In this document: in pieces, positions 48,161 through 56,142 of the stretch
How the letters are laid out: each line of letters starts with the position of its first letter
Numbering within the stretch: position 1 is the stretch's first letter
Assembly: GCA_046541515.1 (NCBI GenBank)
Contig: JBKHDD010000002.1
Span: forward strand, 22,750-86,749
From: CAYFVR01 sp046541515
Lineage (GTDB): Bacteria > Desulfobacterota > Desulfobacteria > Desulfobacterales > Desulfococcaceae
Direction: 5' to 3'
DNA: 64,000 bases
Translations under genes and position numbers: made by a program
Notes under the pieces: model-generated
The model's input: the letters and a program-made list of their open reading frames with translations, nothing else
Databases searched by the model: none
Told to the model about the DNA's origin: nothing

Positions 48161-48247
48161 CGGCCTCGAACAAGTGAAGGTTTCAGGAAAAAATCCGGAG
48201 AACCTTACCAAGTAACCCATTGGGAATCAAGGGTTGTTTTTCGTTTC

Positions 48248-48276
48248 TTGACTTTTTGTGGGGGGCGCGATAACAT
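48248..48276 (+). promoter_or_regulatory. Sigma-70-type promoter of kdsA operon
   Basis: TTGACT at 48248-48253 and TAACAT at 48271-48276 with a 17-base spacer. The expected start, near 48283, is just before the kdsA ATG at 48286, which implies a leader of only a few bases. Confidence 0.55.
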
Positions 48277-48285
48277 TTGATTTCA

Positions 48286-49119
48286 ATGGAAAACACAGCC
48301 GACAACCCGGTGCGGATCGGACCGTTTACCGTGGGGGGCGACTCCCCTCTGCTGGTCATTTCCGGCCCCTGCGTACTGGAATCCGAACATCTGGCCCTGA
48401 CGGTGGCCGAATCCCTTCGGGACGTCGCCGACCGTCTGGGGCTGCCCTTCCTTTTCAAATCCTCATACGACAAGGCCAACCGGACCTCCCTGGACAGCTT
48501 TCGGGGTCCGGGGCTTGCGGAGGGTCTGGCGATTCTGGAACGGGTTCGCCGGTCGGTCGGGGTTTCCGTGATTTCCGATATTCACGGTCCGGAAGAGGCG
48601 GCCCCGGCCGCCGAGGTGCTCGACGTGCTTCAGATTCCGGCCTTCCTTTGCCGTCAGACCGATCTGTTGGCGGCGGCGGCCCGCACCGGGAAACCGATCA
48701 ACGTCAAAAAGGGGCAGTTTCTGGCGCCCTGGGACATGGTTCCGGCGGTGGGAAAAATTCGCGCCGCCGGAAACGACCAGATTTTGTTGACCGAACGGGG
48801 CTCCTGCTTCGGCTACAACAACTTGGTGGTGGATTTCCGCGCCATCCCCATTTTGAAAGAAAAAACCGGCTGCCCGGTGATTTTTGACGCCACCCACAGC
48901 GTCCAGCTTCCCGGGGGCGCGGGGACGGCCTCCGCCGGTCAGCGGGAATTCGCGCCGGTGCTGGCCCGGGCCGCCGTGGCCGCCGGGGCGGATGGGGTTT
49001 TTTTGGAAGTTCATCCGGATCCCGACCAGGCCCGCTGCGACGGTCCCAATTCGATTCCGCTGGACCGGGTGGAAGCGTTGCTCCGTCGGCTGGCGGCCAT
49101 TCGCGAGGCGCTTGCATGA
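48286..49119 (+). CDS. kdsA: 3-deoxy-8-phosphooctulonate synthase (KdsA)
   Basis: Makes Kdo 8-phosphate from arabinose 5-phosphate and phosphoenolpyruvate, for lipopolysaccharide. It is 277 residues long. VISGPCVLESEH carries the Cys that marks the metal-dependent class. KSSYDKANRTSLDSFRGPGL, INVKKGQFLAPWDM, ERGSCFGYNNLVVDFRAIP and FDATHSVQLPGG are all intact. The start is taken as ATG 48286; a TTG at 48277 is possible. A strong promoter is almost adjacent, so the transcript could be nearly leaderless. It overlaps kdsC by four bases. Confidence 0.96.
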   Translation: MENTADNPVRIGPFTVGGDSPLLVISGPCVLESEHLALTVAESLRDVADRLGLPFLFKSSYDKANRTSLDSFRGPGLAEGLAILERVRRSVGVSVISDIHGPEEAAPAAEVLDVLQIPAFLCRQTDLLAAAARTGKPINVKKGQFLAPWDMVPAVGKIRAAGNDQILLTERGSCFGYNNLVVDFRAIPILKEKTGCPVIFDATHSVQLPGGAGTASAGQREFAPVLARAAVAAGADGVFLEVHPDPDQARCDGPNSIPLDRVEALLRRLAAIREALA

Positions 49120-49649
49120 TCCCGCTGGAAGGTCCCCTGAAGGAGAAACTGGCCCGGGTAAGATTGCTCCTCTTGGACGTGGACGGCGTGCTGACCGACG
49201 GGCGGATCGTCCACGACGACGCCGGGGTCGAAACCAAGCGGTTTCACGTCCGGGACGGCCTGGGAATTCGGCTTTTGCGCGACGAGGTGTTGGTGGGCGT
49301 CGTTACCGGGCGTTCCGGCGCGGCCCTTCGCCATCGCCTTCGGGAACTGGACGTGCCTTGGCTCTGGGACGGCGTGGGCGACAAGGCTTCGGTGCTGCCG
49401 GAAGTGCGGGAGCGGACCGGCGTGGGGCCGGAGTCGACGGCTTTTGTAGGGGACGACCTGCCCGACCTTCCCCTTCTGAGCCGGGTCGGCGTAAGTCTTG
49501 CGGTGGCGGACGCGGCGCCCGAGGTTCGGGGGCGGGTGGACGCCGTGACCGACCGGCCCGGGGGCCGCGGCGCCGTGCGGGAAGTTTGCGAGGCCCTGCT
49601 TCGCGCCCGGGGGCGCTGGGATTCGACCATTGCCCGGTTTCTGTCTTGA
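49116..49649 (+). CDS. kdsC: KDO 8-phosphate phosphatase (KdsC)
   Basis: A 177-residue C0-type HAD phosphatase that removes phosphate from Kdo 8-phosphate. The nucleophile motif is LLLLDVDGVLTDGRI, with TGRSGAALRHRL and GDKASVLPEVRERTG, and AFVGDDLPDLPLLSRVGVSL in the last loop. Length fits the tetrameric KdsC family. The ATG overlaps the kdsA stop (ATGA). It is followed by the Lpt export genes, so all steps sit in one transcription unit. Confidence 0.94.
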   Translation: MIPLEGPLKEKLARVRLLLLDVDGVLTDGRIVHDDAGVETKRFHVRDGLGIRLLRDEVLVGVVTGRSGAALRHRLRELDVPWLWDGVGDKASVLPEVRERTGVGPESTAFVGDDLPDLPLLSRVGVSLAVADAAPEVRGRVDAVTDRPGGRGAVREVCEALLRARGRWDSTIARFLS

Positions 49650-49731
49650 CGTGGCCGATGAATCCCGGAACTCGTGATTCCGGGGCCGCCTCCGGCCGGC
49701 CCGCAAAAGCGCCGGCACGAAATTTTTCCCC

Positions 49732-50319
49732 ATGACCACCGAAAATACAAGGCGACGGACCCGGTTTCTCCGCCGGGCCACCGGCTGGGGCATGTTTCTT
49801 GCCTTGGCGGGTCTTTTTGCCGCGTTGGCCGGTCTTCGTTTTTGGGATGACGCCGCGGACGATCTGGGGCCGTCCATCCAAAGCGAGGTGGGCATGGCCG
49901 CCAGCCGGGTCAAGCAGACCGCCATCCGCGATGGCCTCACCGACTGGAAGCTGGACGCCGCCGGGGCGAAGCTCGCCGAAAACGGAGAGCTGGCGGTGGT
50001 GGATCGACCGGAAGTGGTGTTTTTCATGGAAAATGGGGGAAACATTACCCTTACGGCCAACGAAGGGCGGCTCAGAACCGGAAGCCACGATCTCCGGGTC
50101 TCCGGCGAGGTGGTGATTCGGGACGAAGCCTATCGGCTGGAAACCGAGGAACTACGGTACCAGCACGAGGCCCGGCGACTGATTTCCGAAACCCCGGTGA
50201 CCCTTTCCGGGGAGGCCATGACCCTGGAGTCCGATCGGGCCGAACTGGATCTGGAAGCCGGCCGGGCCACCTTCCAGGGAAACGTGAAAGGCACCTTTGG
50301 TGACGATTTTCCCCTTTAG
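49732..50319 (+). CDS. lptC: LPS export protein LptC
   Basis: A 195-residue bitopic inner-membrane protein of the Lpt bridge. One N-terminal helix (WGMFLALAGLFAALAGLRFW) is followed by a periplasmic beta-jellyroll with DWKLDAAGAKLAENGELAVV, MENGGNITLTANEGRLRTGS and HDLRVSGEVVIRD, typical of the OstA/LptC fold. It passes LPS from LptB2FG to LptA. The gene overlaps lptA by about 20 bases. The family is variable, so the name rests on both fold and position. Confidence 0.9.
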   Translation: MTTENTRRRTRFLRRATGWGMFLALAGLFAALAGLRFWDDAADDLGPSIQSEVGMAASRVKQTAIRDGLTDWKLDAAGAKLAENGELAVVDRPEVVFFMENGGNITLTANEGRLRTGSHDLRVSGEVVIRDEAYRLETEELRYQHEARRLISETPVTLSGEAMTLESDRAELDLEAGRATFQGNVKGTFGDDFPL

Positions 50320-50947
50320 ACGTCCCGATCCGGCCCGCCCAATTGGTTCCTTGTTGGCGTCGACGCCGAGGCTTCGGCCGTTTCGGCGGAACGATCCAGC
50401 GGCGGGACGGCCGCGGGCCGCAACGATTCTGTGTCTGATCGCCCTGCTTCTCCCCGGGGGAATGGTCTGCGCCCAGGAGGGCGCGGCCGAAGACGCCGAG
50501 TCGGGAAAAACGCCGCCGGTCCAGATCACCGCCGAAAATCTGGTGGCCGACGACGTTCAGAAAACCGCCACTTTTTCCGGCGAGGTTCGGGCCGTTCAGG
50601 GGGACACGGTCATTCTTTCCGACCGATTGATCATCCGGTACGAGGGCAACCCCGTGGACGAAGGTCGGGGCGCGGAGGAAAACCAGGGCGCCGGCGGCAT
50701 TCGCGAACTGGAGGCCGAGGGGAACGTGCGGATCACGTTCGACGAGATCGTTGCCGAAAGTCCCAAAGCGTTGTATGTCCCGGCCGATCGGGTGCTGGTG
50801 CTCAGCGGTCCCGGCTCCCGGGTGACGCGGCCGGAAAGCGGGACGATTTCGGGAAAGACCATCACCGTCTACCGGGACGACGGCCGCATTCGCTTCGAAG
50901 GGGGGGTGGAGGGGCTGTTCTTTCCCGGAGACGCCGGGTTGGATTAG
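50300..50947 (+). CDS. lptA: LPS export protein LptA
   Basis: A periplasmic OstA-domain protein of about 215 residues. A basic N-terminus is followed by a signal peptide (ATILCLIALLLPGGMVCAQE). The mature part has VQITAENLVADDVQKTATFS, GEVRAVQGDTVILSDRLIIR and IRELEAEGNVRITFDEI. It forms the bridge that carries LPS through the periplasm. The start is GTG 50300 (GAAAGG upstream) or TTG 50297. It is followed by lptB after one base. Confidence 0.9.
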   Translation: MTIFPFRRPDPARPIGSLLASTPRLRPFRRNDPAAGRPRAATILCLIALLLPGGMVCAQEGAAEDAESGKTPPVQITAENLVADDVQKTATFSGEVRAVQGDTVILSDRLIIRYEGNPVDEGRGAEENQGAGGIRELEAEGNVRITFDEIVAESPKALYVPADRVLVLSGPGSRVTRPESGTISGKTITVYRDDGRIRFEGGVEGLFFPGDAGLD

Positions 50948-50948
50948 C

Positions 50949-51671
50949 GTGCCCCGCCTTTCTCTGGACGGTCTGGGCAAAAGCTACCGGGGACGCCGGG
51001 TGGTAAACGGCGTTCGTCTGTCGGTGGAAAGCGGCCGGGTGGTGGGGCTTTTGGGTCCCAACGGCGCGGGCAAGACCACGACCTTCTACATGGCCGTGGG
51101 GCTCATCACGCCGGACGCCGGGCGGGTGTTCCTGGACGACGACGACATCACCGGCCTCCCCATGTACCTCCGAGCCCGCCGGGGCATCGGCTATCTGCCC
51201 CAGGAAACGTCGATCTTTCGAAAACTGACCGTGCGGCAAAACATTGTGGGCATGCTGGAATTTTTCGGGTTTTCCCGGAGCCGGCGTGAGGAGCGCGCGG
51301 CCGCGCTTCTGGACGAGCTGGGGATTCGCCGGCTCGCGGACCAGCGGGCCGCCAGCCTGTCGGGCGGGGAGCGGCGCCGACTGGAAATCAGCCGGGCCCT
51401 GGCTCTGGATCCGGCCTTCATTCTGCTGGATGAGCCCTTTGCGGGGGTGGACCCGCTGGCGGTGTCCGACATCAAGCAGATCATCTTTCACCTGAAACAC
51501 CGAAACATCGGGGTGCTCATCTCGGACCACAACGTCCGGGAAACGCTGGGCGCCTGCGACGAGGCCTGCATCATGAGCGCCGGCGAGGTGATCGAGGTCG
51601 GTTCCCCCGACCAGATCGCCGCCAGCGAAACGGCCCGTCGCATGTATCTCGGGGACGAATTCCGATTGTAA
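50949..51671 (+). CDS. lptB: LPS export ATP-binding protein LptB
   Basis: The 240-residue ATPase of the LptB2FG exporter. Walker A is GPNGAGKTT, the Q-loop QETSIFRKLTVRQN, the signature LSGGERRRLEISRALALDPA, then Walker B LLDEPFAGVDPLAV and the switch DHNVRETL. These match LptB and not a generic ABC subunit (YLPQETSIFRKL is diagnostic). The start is GTG 50949, almost touching lptA. It is cytosolic; the permease genes lptF/G are not in the window. Confidence 0.96.
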   Translation: MPRLSLDGLGKSYRGRRVVNGVRLSVESGRVVGLLGPNGAGKTTTFYMAVGLITPDAGRVFLDDDDITGLPMYLRARRGIGYLPQETSIFRKLTVRQNIVGMLEFFGFSRSRREERAAALLDELGIRRLADQRAASLSGGERRRLEISRALALDPAFILLDEPFAGVDPLAVSDIKQIIFHLKHRNIGVLISDHNVRETLGACDEACIMSAGEVIEVGSPDQIAASETARRMYLGDEFRL

Positions 51672-51675
51672 CGCC

Positions 51676-53112
51676 ATGGCCATCGAACTGAGACAACAAC
51701 TCAAGCTGACCCAGCAACTGGTGATGACGCCCCAGCTCCAGATGGCGATCCGTCTGCTCCAACTTTCCCGCCTGGAGCTGGTGGACACCATCCGCCAGGA
51801 GCTGGAGGAGAACCCGGTGCTGGAAGAGGTGCAGGACGACGGTCCCGACGACGGCGGAGAACGGGCCGAGGAACTCGTCGACCATGGGCGGGAGGAGGCC
51901 GCCGTCGAAGTGACCATCGAGGAGAAAATTCCCGACGAGGTCGACTGGAGCAACTACCTCGACGAATACAACACGCCGGGAAAGGTCACCAACGAGAACG
52001 AGGAACGGGAGGGGCCCAAGTACGAGGCGTTCGTTTCCAACAAGGAGTCCCTTAGCGACTATCTGCTCTGGCAGCTTCTGATGACCTCGCCGACGCCCCA
52101 ACAGGAACGGATCGGCAGTCTGATCATCGGCAATCTCAACCGTGACGGCTATCTGGACGTTCCCCTGGAGGAGCTGGCGGAAACCGGCGGGGAATCCCTG
52201 GCGGACGTGGAGTCGGTGCTGGCGCTTTTGCAGACCTTCGACCCGGTGGGCGTTTGCGCCCGGGACCTGCGGGAATGCCTGCTCATCCAAATCGCCCACC
52301 GCGGCTGCGACGACCCCCACGTGGAAGCCATCGCGCGGGATCATCTGGGCCATCTGGAAAACCGGAATTTCAAGGCCATCGCCCGGGCGCTCAAGGTGGA
52401 CATGGATCGGGTGGTGGCCGCGGTCAACGTGATCAAGGGGCTGGAGCCGAGGCCCGGCCGGGAGTTCAGCGACGAAACGCCCCAGTACATCAGCCCCGAT
52501 ATTTACGTTTACAAAACCGACGATGATTTTATCATTGTGTTGAACGACGACGGATTGCCCCGGCTGCGGGTCAGCTCGTTCTATCAGAACGCCGTGAGCA
52601 AGGGCGGCGAGCTGGGAGGCGGCGCAAAGGATTACATGCAGGAGCGGATGCGATCGGCCGCCTGGCTGATCAAAAGCATTCAGCAGCGGCAGAAGACCAT
52701 CTACCGGGTGATGGAGAGCATTCTGAAGTACCAGCGGGAATTCTTCGACAAAGGGGTTTCCCATCTCAAGCCGATGATCCTCCGGGACGTTGCCGAGGAC
52801 ATCGAGATGCACGAATCCACCATCAGCCGGGTGACCACCAACAAATACGTGCATACCCCCCAGGGGATTTTCGAACTCAAATACTTTTTCAACAGCTCCA
52901 TCAATCGATCCAACGGCGACACCATCGCCTCGGCCAGCGTCCAGGACCGCATTCGACGGATCATTGAGGCGGAAAACCCGAAAAAACCCTACAGCGACGA
53001 AAAGATTTCGAAACTGCTCAAGGAAGCCGACATCAACATCGCGCGGCGGACCGTGGCCAAGTACCGCGAGATGATGAGAATTTTGCCGTCCAACAAACGC
53101 AAGCAGTTTTGA
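51676..53112 (+). CDS. rpoN: RNA polymerase sigma-54 factor
   Basis: The 478-residue alternative sigma factor that reads -24/-12 promoters and needs an AAA+ activator. The Gln-rich region I (LRQQLKLTQQLVMTPQLQMA) binds activators; an acidic region II follows. The core-binding part contains DVAEDIEMHESTISRVTTNK, and the RpoN box ARRTVAKYREMM near the end contacts the -24 element. The ATG follows lptB by four bases. A candidate target promoter lies at 34394-34412. Confidence 0.97.
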   Translation: MAIELRQQLKLTQQLVMTPQLQMAIRLLQLSRLELVDTIRQELEENPVLEEVQDDGPDDGGERAEELVDHGREEAAVEVTIEEKIPDEVDWSNYLDEYNTPGKVTNENEEREGPKYEAFVSNKESLSDYLLWQLLMTSPTPQQERIGSLIIGNLNRDGYLDVPLEELAETGGESLADVESVLALLQTFDPVGVCARDLRECLLIQIAHRGCDDPHVEAIARDHLGHLENRNFKAIARALKVDMDRVVAAVNVIKGLEPRPGREFSDETPQYISPDIYVYKTDDDFIIVLNDDGLPRLRVSSFYQNAVSKGGELGGGAKDYMQERMRSAAWLIKSIQQRQKTIYRVMESILKYQREFFDKGVSHLKPMILRDVAEDIEMHESTISRVTTNKYVHTPQGIFELKYFFNSSINRSNGDTIASASVQDRIRRIIEAENPKKPYSDEKISKLLKEADINIARRTVAKYREMMRILPSNKRKQF

Positions 53113-53168
53113 CGGTCGGGGGCCGGCGTTCCGGGGGAGCGCCGGCCTCCCGCGCGCCCCGCGCGCAT

Positions 53169-53196
53169 GGCGCCGGAAGGGATTCGGCGCCGTTTC
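53169..53196 (+). terminator. Intrinsic terminator after rpoN
   Basis: GGCGCCG at 53169-53175 pairs with CGGCGCC at 53185-53191 and is followed by GTTTCT. A second GC-rich hairpin, GGCCGGCG/CGCCGGCC, precedes it at 53121-53147. Some transcription may continue into hpf. Confidence 0.45.
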
Positions 53197-53224
53197 TCCA
53201 ACCCATCCATTTGAGGAGGGGCCT

Positions 53225-53758
53225 ATGCAGACGTCCGTGACCTTCAGGAATATCGACGCCTCCGAGCATCTCAAATCCTATGTCGGCGACAAGTTGAACC
53301 GCTTCGACCGCTTTCTGGACACGGCGGCGGAGGCCAACGTCGTGCTTTCCGTTGAGAAGCACCGCCACATCGCGGAAATTCACATCACCGGCGGCGGCTT
53401 GAACGTGAAGGGCAAGGAAGAGACCACGGACATGTATTCGGCCATCGACCGCGTCCTCGACAAGATGGAAAAGCAGATCAAGAAGAGCAAGCAGAAGGGG
53501 CGGGAACGGCGCGGCGCCGCCCCCCGGGCCGGCGCGGCGGCCATGCTGGACGAACTGGGTCGCCCCGGCCAGGAGCCGGAGGGGGAGATTCTGGTCCGAA
53601 CGGTGGACTACAAGCCCATGGACGCGGAGGAAGCCGTGATGCAGCTGGATCTGAGCCAGGACAACTTCCTGGTGTTCACCAACGCGCGGACCGAGGAAAT
53701 CAACGTGGTCTATCGTCGAAACGACGGCCATTACGGGCTGATACAGCCGAACCGATAA
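53225..53758 (+). CDS. hpf: Ribosome hibernation-promoting factor, long form
   Basis: A 177-residue long-form HPF/RaiA-type protein. The N-terminal domain MQTSVTFRNIDASEHLKSYV binds the decoding site and stops translation. A linker of about 35 residues rich in Lys/Arg and Gly/Ala connects to the dimerisation domain (DYKPMDAEEAVMQLDLSQDN, FLVFTNARTEEINVVYRRND), which joins two ribosomes into 100S particles. Its place between rpoN and ptsN is standard. The ATG follows GAGGAGG. Confidence 0.94.
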   Translation: MQTSVTFRNIDASEHLKSYVGDKLNRFDRFLDTAAEANVVLSVEKHRHIAEIHITGGGLNVKGKEETTDMYSAIDRVLDKMEKQIKKSKQKGRERRGAAPRAGAAAMLDELGRPGQEPEGEILVRTVDYKPMDAEEAVMQLDLSQDNFLVFTNARTEEINVVYRRNDGHYGLIQPNR

Positions 53759-53775
53759 ACCCGGCCGGCGCCGAC

Positions 53776-53813
53776 CCCGCCCGGGCGGCCCGGCCGCACG
53801 GGCGGGATTTTTC
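53776..53813 (+). terminator. Intrinsic terminator between hpf and ptsN
   Basis: CCCGCCCG at 53776-53783 pairs with CGGGCGGG at 53799-53806, followed by ATTTTT. It lies six bases before ptsN and could partly separate hpf from the PTS genes. Confidence 0.6.
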
Positions 53814-53818
53814 TGGAC

Positions 53819-54283
53819 ATGATGAAACTTTTGGATGCGTTGCCCCGCGAAGCGATCCTCTCCGAGCTTCATTCCCCGGACAAAAAGGGGATCATCGAAG
53901 AACTGGTCATGCCGATTTCGCGGATGGTCGGGCTGGAATACCGGGAGCTGGTCCGCGTGCTGATGGAGCGGGAGCGACTGGGATCCACCGGCATCGGCGG
54001 CGGAATCGGCATTCCCCACGGCAAAATGAAAGGATTGGATCGGCTCTTGGTCGGTTTCGGGCGCAGCCGGGAAGGGGTCGATTTCGACTCCATCGACGGC
54101 CGGCCGGCCCATCTCTTTTTTGTGCTGATCACCCCGGAAGACTCCATCGACGTTCATTTGCGGCTTTTGGCCCAGATCTCCCGGATGCTGAAAAACGATC
54201 GGTTCAAGGAGCGGCTTCTCGCCGCCGCCGACCGGGACGAGCTTCTTCGCGTCATCCGCGAGGAAGATCAATCGGAGAAATGA
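53819..54283 (+). CDS. ptsN: Nitrogen-PTS enzyme IIA
   Basis: A 154-residue EIIA-Ntr phosphocarrier. The phosphorylated histidine is in STGIGGGIGIPHGKMKGL (about residue 69). Other family parts are LVGFGRSREGVDFDSIDGRP and LITPEDSIDVHLRLLAQIS. EIIA-Ntr takes phosphate from the nitrogen PTS (PtsP, NPr) and controls potassium uptake, the stringent response and other targets rather than sugar transport. ATG 53819 or 53822. It precedes rapZ by four bases. Confidence 0.94.
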   Translation: MMKLLDALPREAILSELHSPDKKGIIEELVMPISRMVGLEYRELVRVLMERERLGSTGIGGGIGIPHGKMKGLDRLLVGFGRSREGVDFDSIDGRPAHLFFVLITPEDSIDVHLRLLAQISRMLKNDRFKERLLAAADRDELLRVIREEDQSEK

Positions 54284-54287
54284 CGTC

Positions 54288-55154
54288 GTGAAGGAACTTC
54301 GGATTTTCATCCTCACGGGGCTTTCCGGTTCGGGCAAAAGCACCGCCATGGCCGCCTTCGAGGACGCAGGTTTTTACTGCGTGGACAACCTGCCGGTGGC
54401 GCTGTTGCCCAAGCTTTTGGAGCTGCCCATCGACGGCGCCTCGGAAATCGCCGGATTTGCCTTCGTCATGGATCTTCGGGAGCGCGGCTTCGTCTCCCGG
54501 CACGCCGCGGTCTTCCAGGAGCTTAGGGACGCGGGGTATCGGTTTGAAATCCTCTTTTTCGAGGCCGAGGAGAATGTGCTCGTTCGACGGTTCAGCGAAA
54601 CCCGGCGGAATCATCCCCTGTCCCGAAGCGGAAGCGTTCTGGAAGGCATTCGGGAGGAAAAGAGCCAGCTGGCGGAACTTCGGGACGCCGCCGATCAGGT
54701 CGTCGACACCACCGGCTACACGGTTCATGAACTCAAGTCTTTGATTTCCGATTTGGCCCAGGAAAGCCAGAAACGGGTGCCCATGCGCATCCGCGTGACG
54801 TCGTTCGGCTTCAAGTTCGGCGTGCCGACCGAGGCCGACGTCGTCATGGACGTCCGTTTTCTGACCAATCCGTTTTTCATTCCGGAGCTGAAGCCGCTGG
54901 ACGGCCGAACCGCGGAAGTTAGGGATTTCGTGTTGGACCGAGACGAAACACGGCGCTTCCTCGCCAATTTCACCGGCCTTCTCGACGACCTGATTCCCCA
55001 GTACGAGCGGGAGGGGAAGGCCTATCTGACCATCGCCATCGGCTGCACCGGCGGCCGACATCGGTCGGTGGCGGTCGCGACCGCCGTTTACGACCACATC
55101 CGCAAACCGGATCGCTGGGTCGACCTCAATCATCGGGACATCGACAATGTTTGA
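54288..55154 (+). CDS. rapZ: RapZ-family RNase adapter / nucleotide-binding protein
   Basis: A 288-residue YvcJ/RapZ protein. Walker A is FILTGLSGSGKSTAMAAFED; FKFGVPTEADVVMDVRFLTN and YLTIAIGCTGGRHRSVAVAT are strongly conserved. In enterobacteria RapZ senses glucosamine 6-phosphate and guides RNase E to the GlmZ RNA. Outside that group its role is less clear, but it keeps its place next to ptsN. The start is a GTG at 54288, just after the ptsN stop. Confidence 0.93.
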   Translation: MKELRIFILTGLSGSGKSTAMAAFEDAGFYCVDNLPVALLPKLLELPIDGASEIAGFAFVMDLRERGFVSRHAAVFQELRDAGYRFEILFFEAEENVLVRRFSETRRNHPLSRSGSVLEGIREEKSQLAELRDAADQVVDTTGYTVHELKSLISDLAQESQKRVPMRIRVTSFGFKFGVPTEADVVMDVRFLTNPFFIPELKPLDGRTAEVRDFVLDRDETRRFLANFTGLLDDLIPQYEREGKAYLTIAIGCTGGRHRSVAVATAVYDHIRKPDRWVDLNHRDIDNV

Positions 55155-55264
55155 TCTTCCTTCGCCGGGGGGAACGCCCATCGCCGAACGCCGCCGCGGC
55201 GGGCCGCCGGCCCGGGTTTCCGGCGGCTCCGGGCGCCTTTCGAAGCGACGCCATTGGAAATGAT

Positions 55265-55678
55265 ATGATTGGTATTGTGATCGTCACCCACGGCGGGTTG
55301 AGCGACGCCCTGATCGACACCGCCGAACTGATTCTGGGCGCCCGCCCCGACGCCGTGGTGTCGGTGTCCATCCACCCCGACGAGGACGTGGACCGGCTTC
55401 GGGACAAAGTGGCCCGGGGGGTGAAGGCGGCCAACCGGAAGGCCGGCGTGCTGGTGCTGACCGACATGTTCGGGGGAACGCCGTCCAACCTCAGTTATTC
55501 CCTTCTGGAGGAAGGCCGGGTGGAGGTGTTGTCCGGCGTGAATCTGCCCATGGTCATCAAAGCCCTCAACAGCCGGGAGGGGATGGAACTCCCGCGGCTG
55601 GCCGAAACCCTGGAGGCCTTCGGAAAGCGGAGCATTTCCCTGGCCAGCGGCATCCTCAGGGGGAACAAGCGCGGCTGA
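55265..55678 (+). CDS. PTS mannose-type EIIA (EIIA-Man)
   Basis: A 137-residue EIIA of the mannose family. MIGIVIVTHGGLSDALIDTA carries the phosphorylated histidine (residue 9). VLVLTDMFGGTPSNLSYSLL and LSGVNLPMVIKALNS are the other signatures. In deltaproteobacteria such EIIA genes follow rapZ and are usually joined by HPr and EI genes; here rimI follows instead. No membrane components are nearby, so it is more likely regulatory than a transporter part. The ATG at 55265 follows a short leader after rapZ. Confidence 0.9.
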   Translation: MIGIVIVTHGGLSDALIDTAELILGARPDAVVSVSIHPDEDVDRLRDKVARGVKAANRKAGVLVLTDMFGGTPSNLSYSLLEEGRVEVLSGVNLPMVIKALNSREGMELPRLAETLEAFGKRSISLASGILRGNKRG

Positions 55679-56142
55679 TTTTCCCGGCGCCCGAACCCGC
55701 CGTCCCGGCCGACCTTCCGGACCTGGTCCGGATGGATCGCGAGGCCTTTTGCCCCCCCTGGTCGCGGGCCGCCTTCGCCGCCGAGCTGGCGTCGGACCAC
55801 AGTCGGGTCCGGGTGATCCGATCTTCCAACGGTTCGGCGCGGGTCGCCGCCTTTCTGGTCATGCGTCTGTTGGCGGATGAAATGGAAATCCTTCGGGTGG
55901 CCGTCGCGGAAACGTTTCGACGTCGCGGCCTGGCCCTTCGATTGCTGGAGGCGGGGATGGCCGAAGCCCGCGCGGCGGGGGCCGCATCGGCCTTTCTTGA
56001 GGTCCGGCCCGCCAATCTCCCGGCCCGTCGTTTGTACGAACGGCTGGGGTTTGTTCCGGCGGGACGGAGGCCCGGCTATTACGCCGCGACGGGGGAAGAT
56101 GCCCTGATTTGGACCCGAGCCCTGGAAAAGGAGGTCGAATGA
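55678..56142 (+). CDS. rimI: Ribosomal-protein-alanine N-acetyltransferase-like (RimI)
   Basis: A GNAT acetyltransferase of about 154 residues. ADLPDLVRMDREAFCPPWSR, EILRVAVAETFRRRGLALRL and SAFLEVRPANLPARRLYERL fit RimI, which acetylates the N-terminus of ribosomal protein S18. The first ATG in frame (55732) would lose the opening strand that the family needs. The frame is open back to an ATT at 55678, which overlaps the preceding stop (TGATT), so a rare ATT start (or CTG 55723) is proposed. The end overlaps the gap ATG. Confidence 0.8.
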   Translation: MFPAPEPAVPADLPDLVRMDREAFCPPWSRAAFAAELASDHSRVRVIRSSNGSARVAAFLVMRLLADEMEILRVAVAETFRRRGLALRLLEAGMAEARAAGAASAFLEVRPANLPARRLYERLGFVPAGRRPGYYAATGEDALIWTRALEKEVE

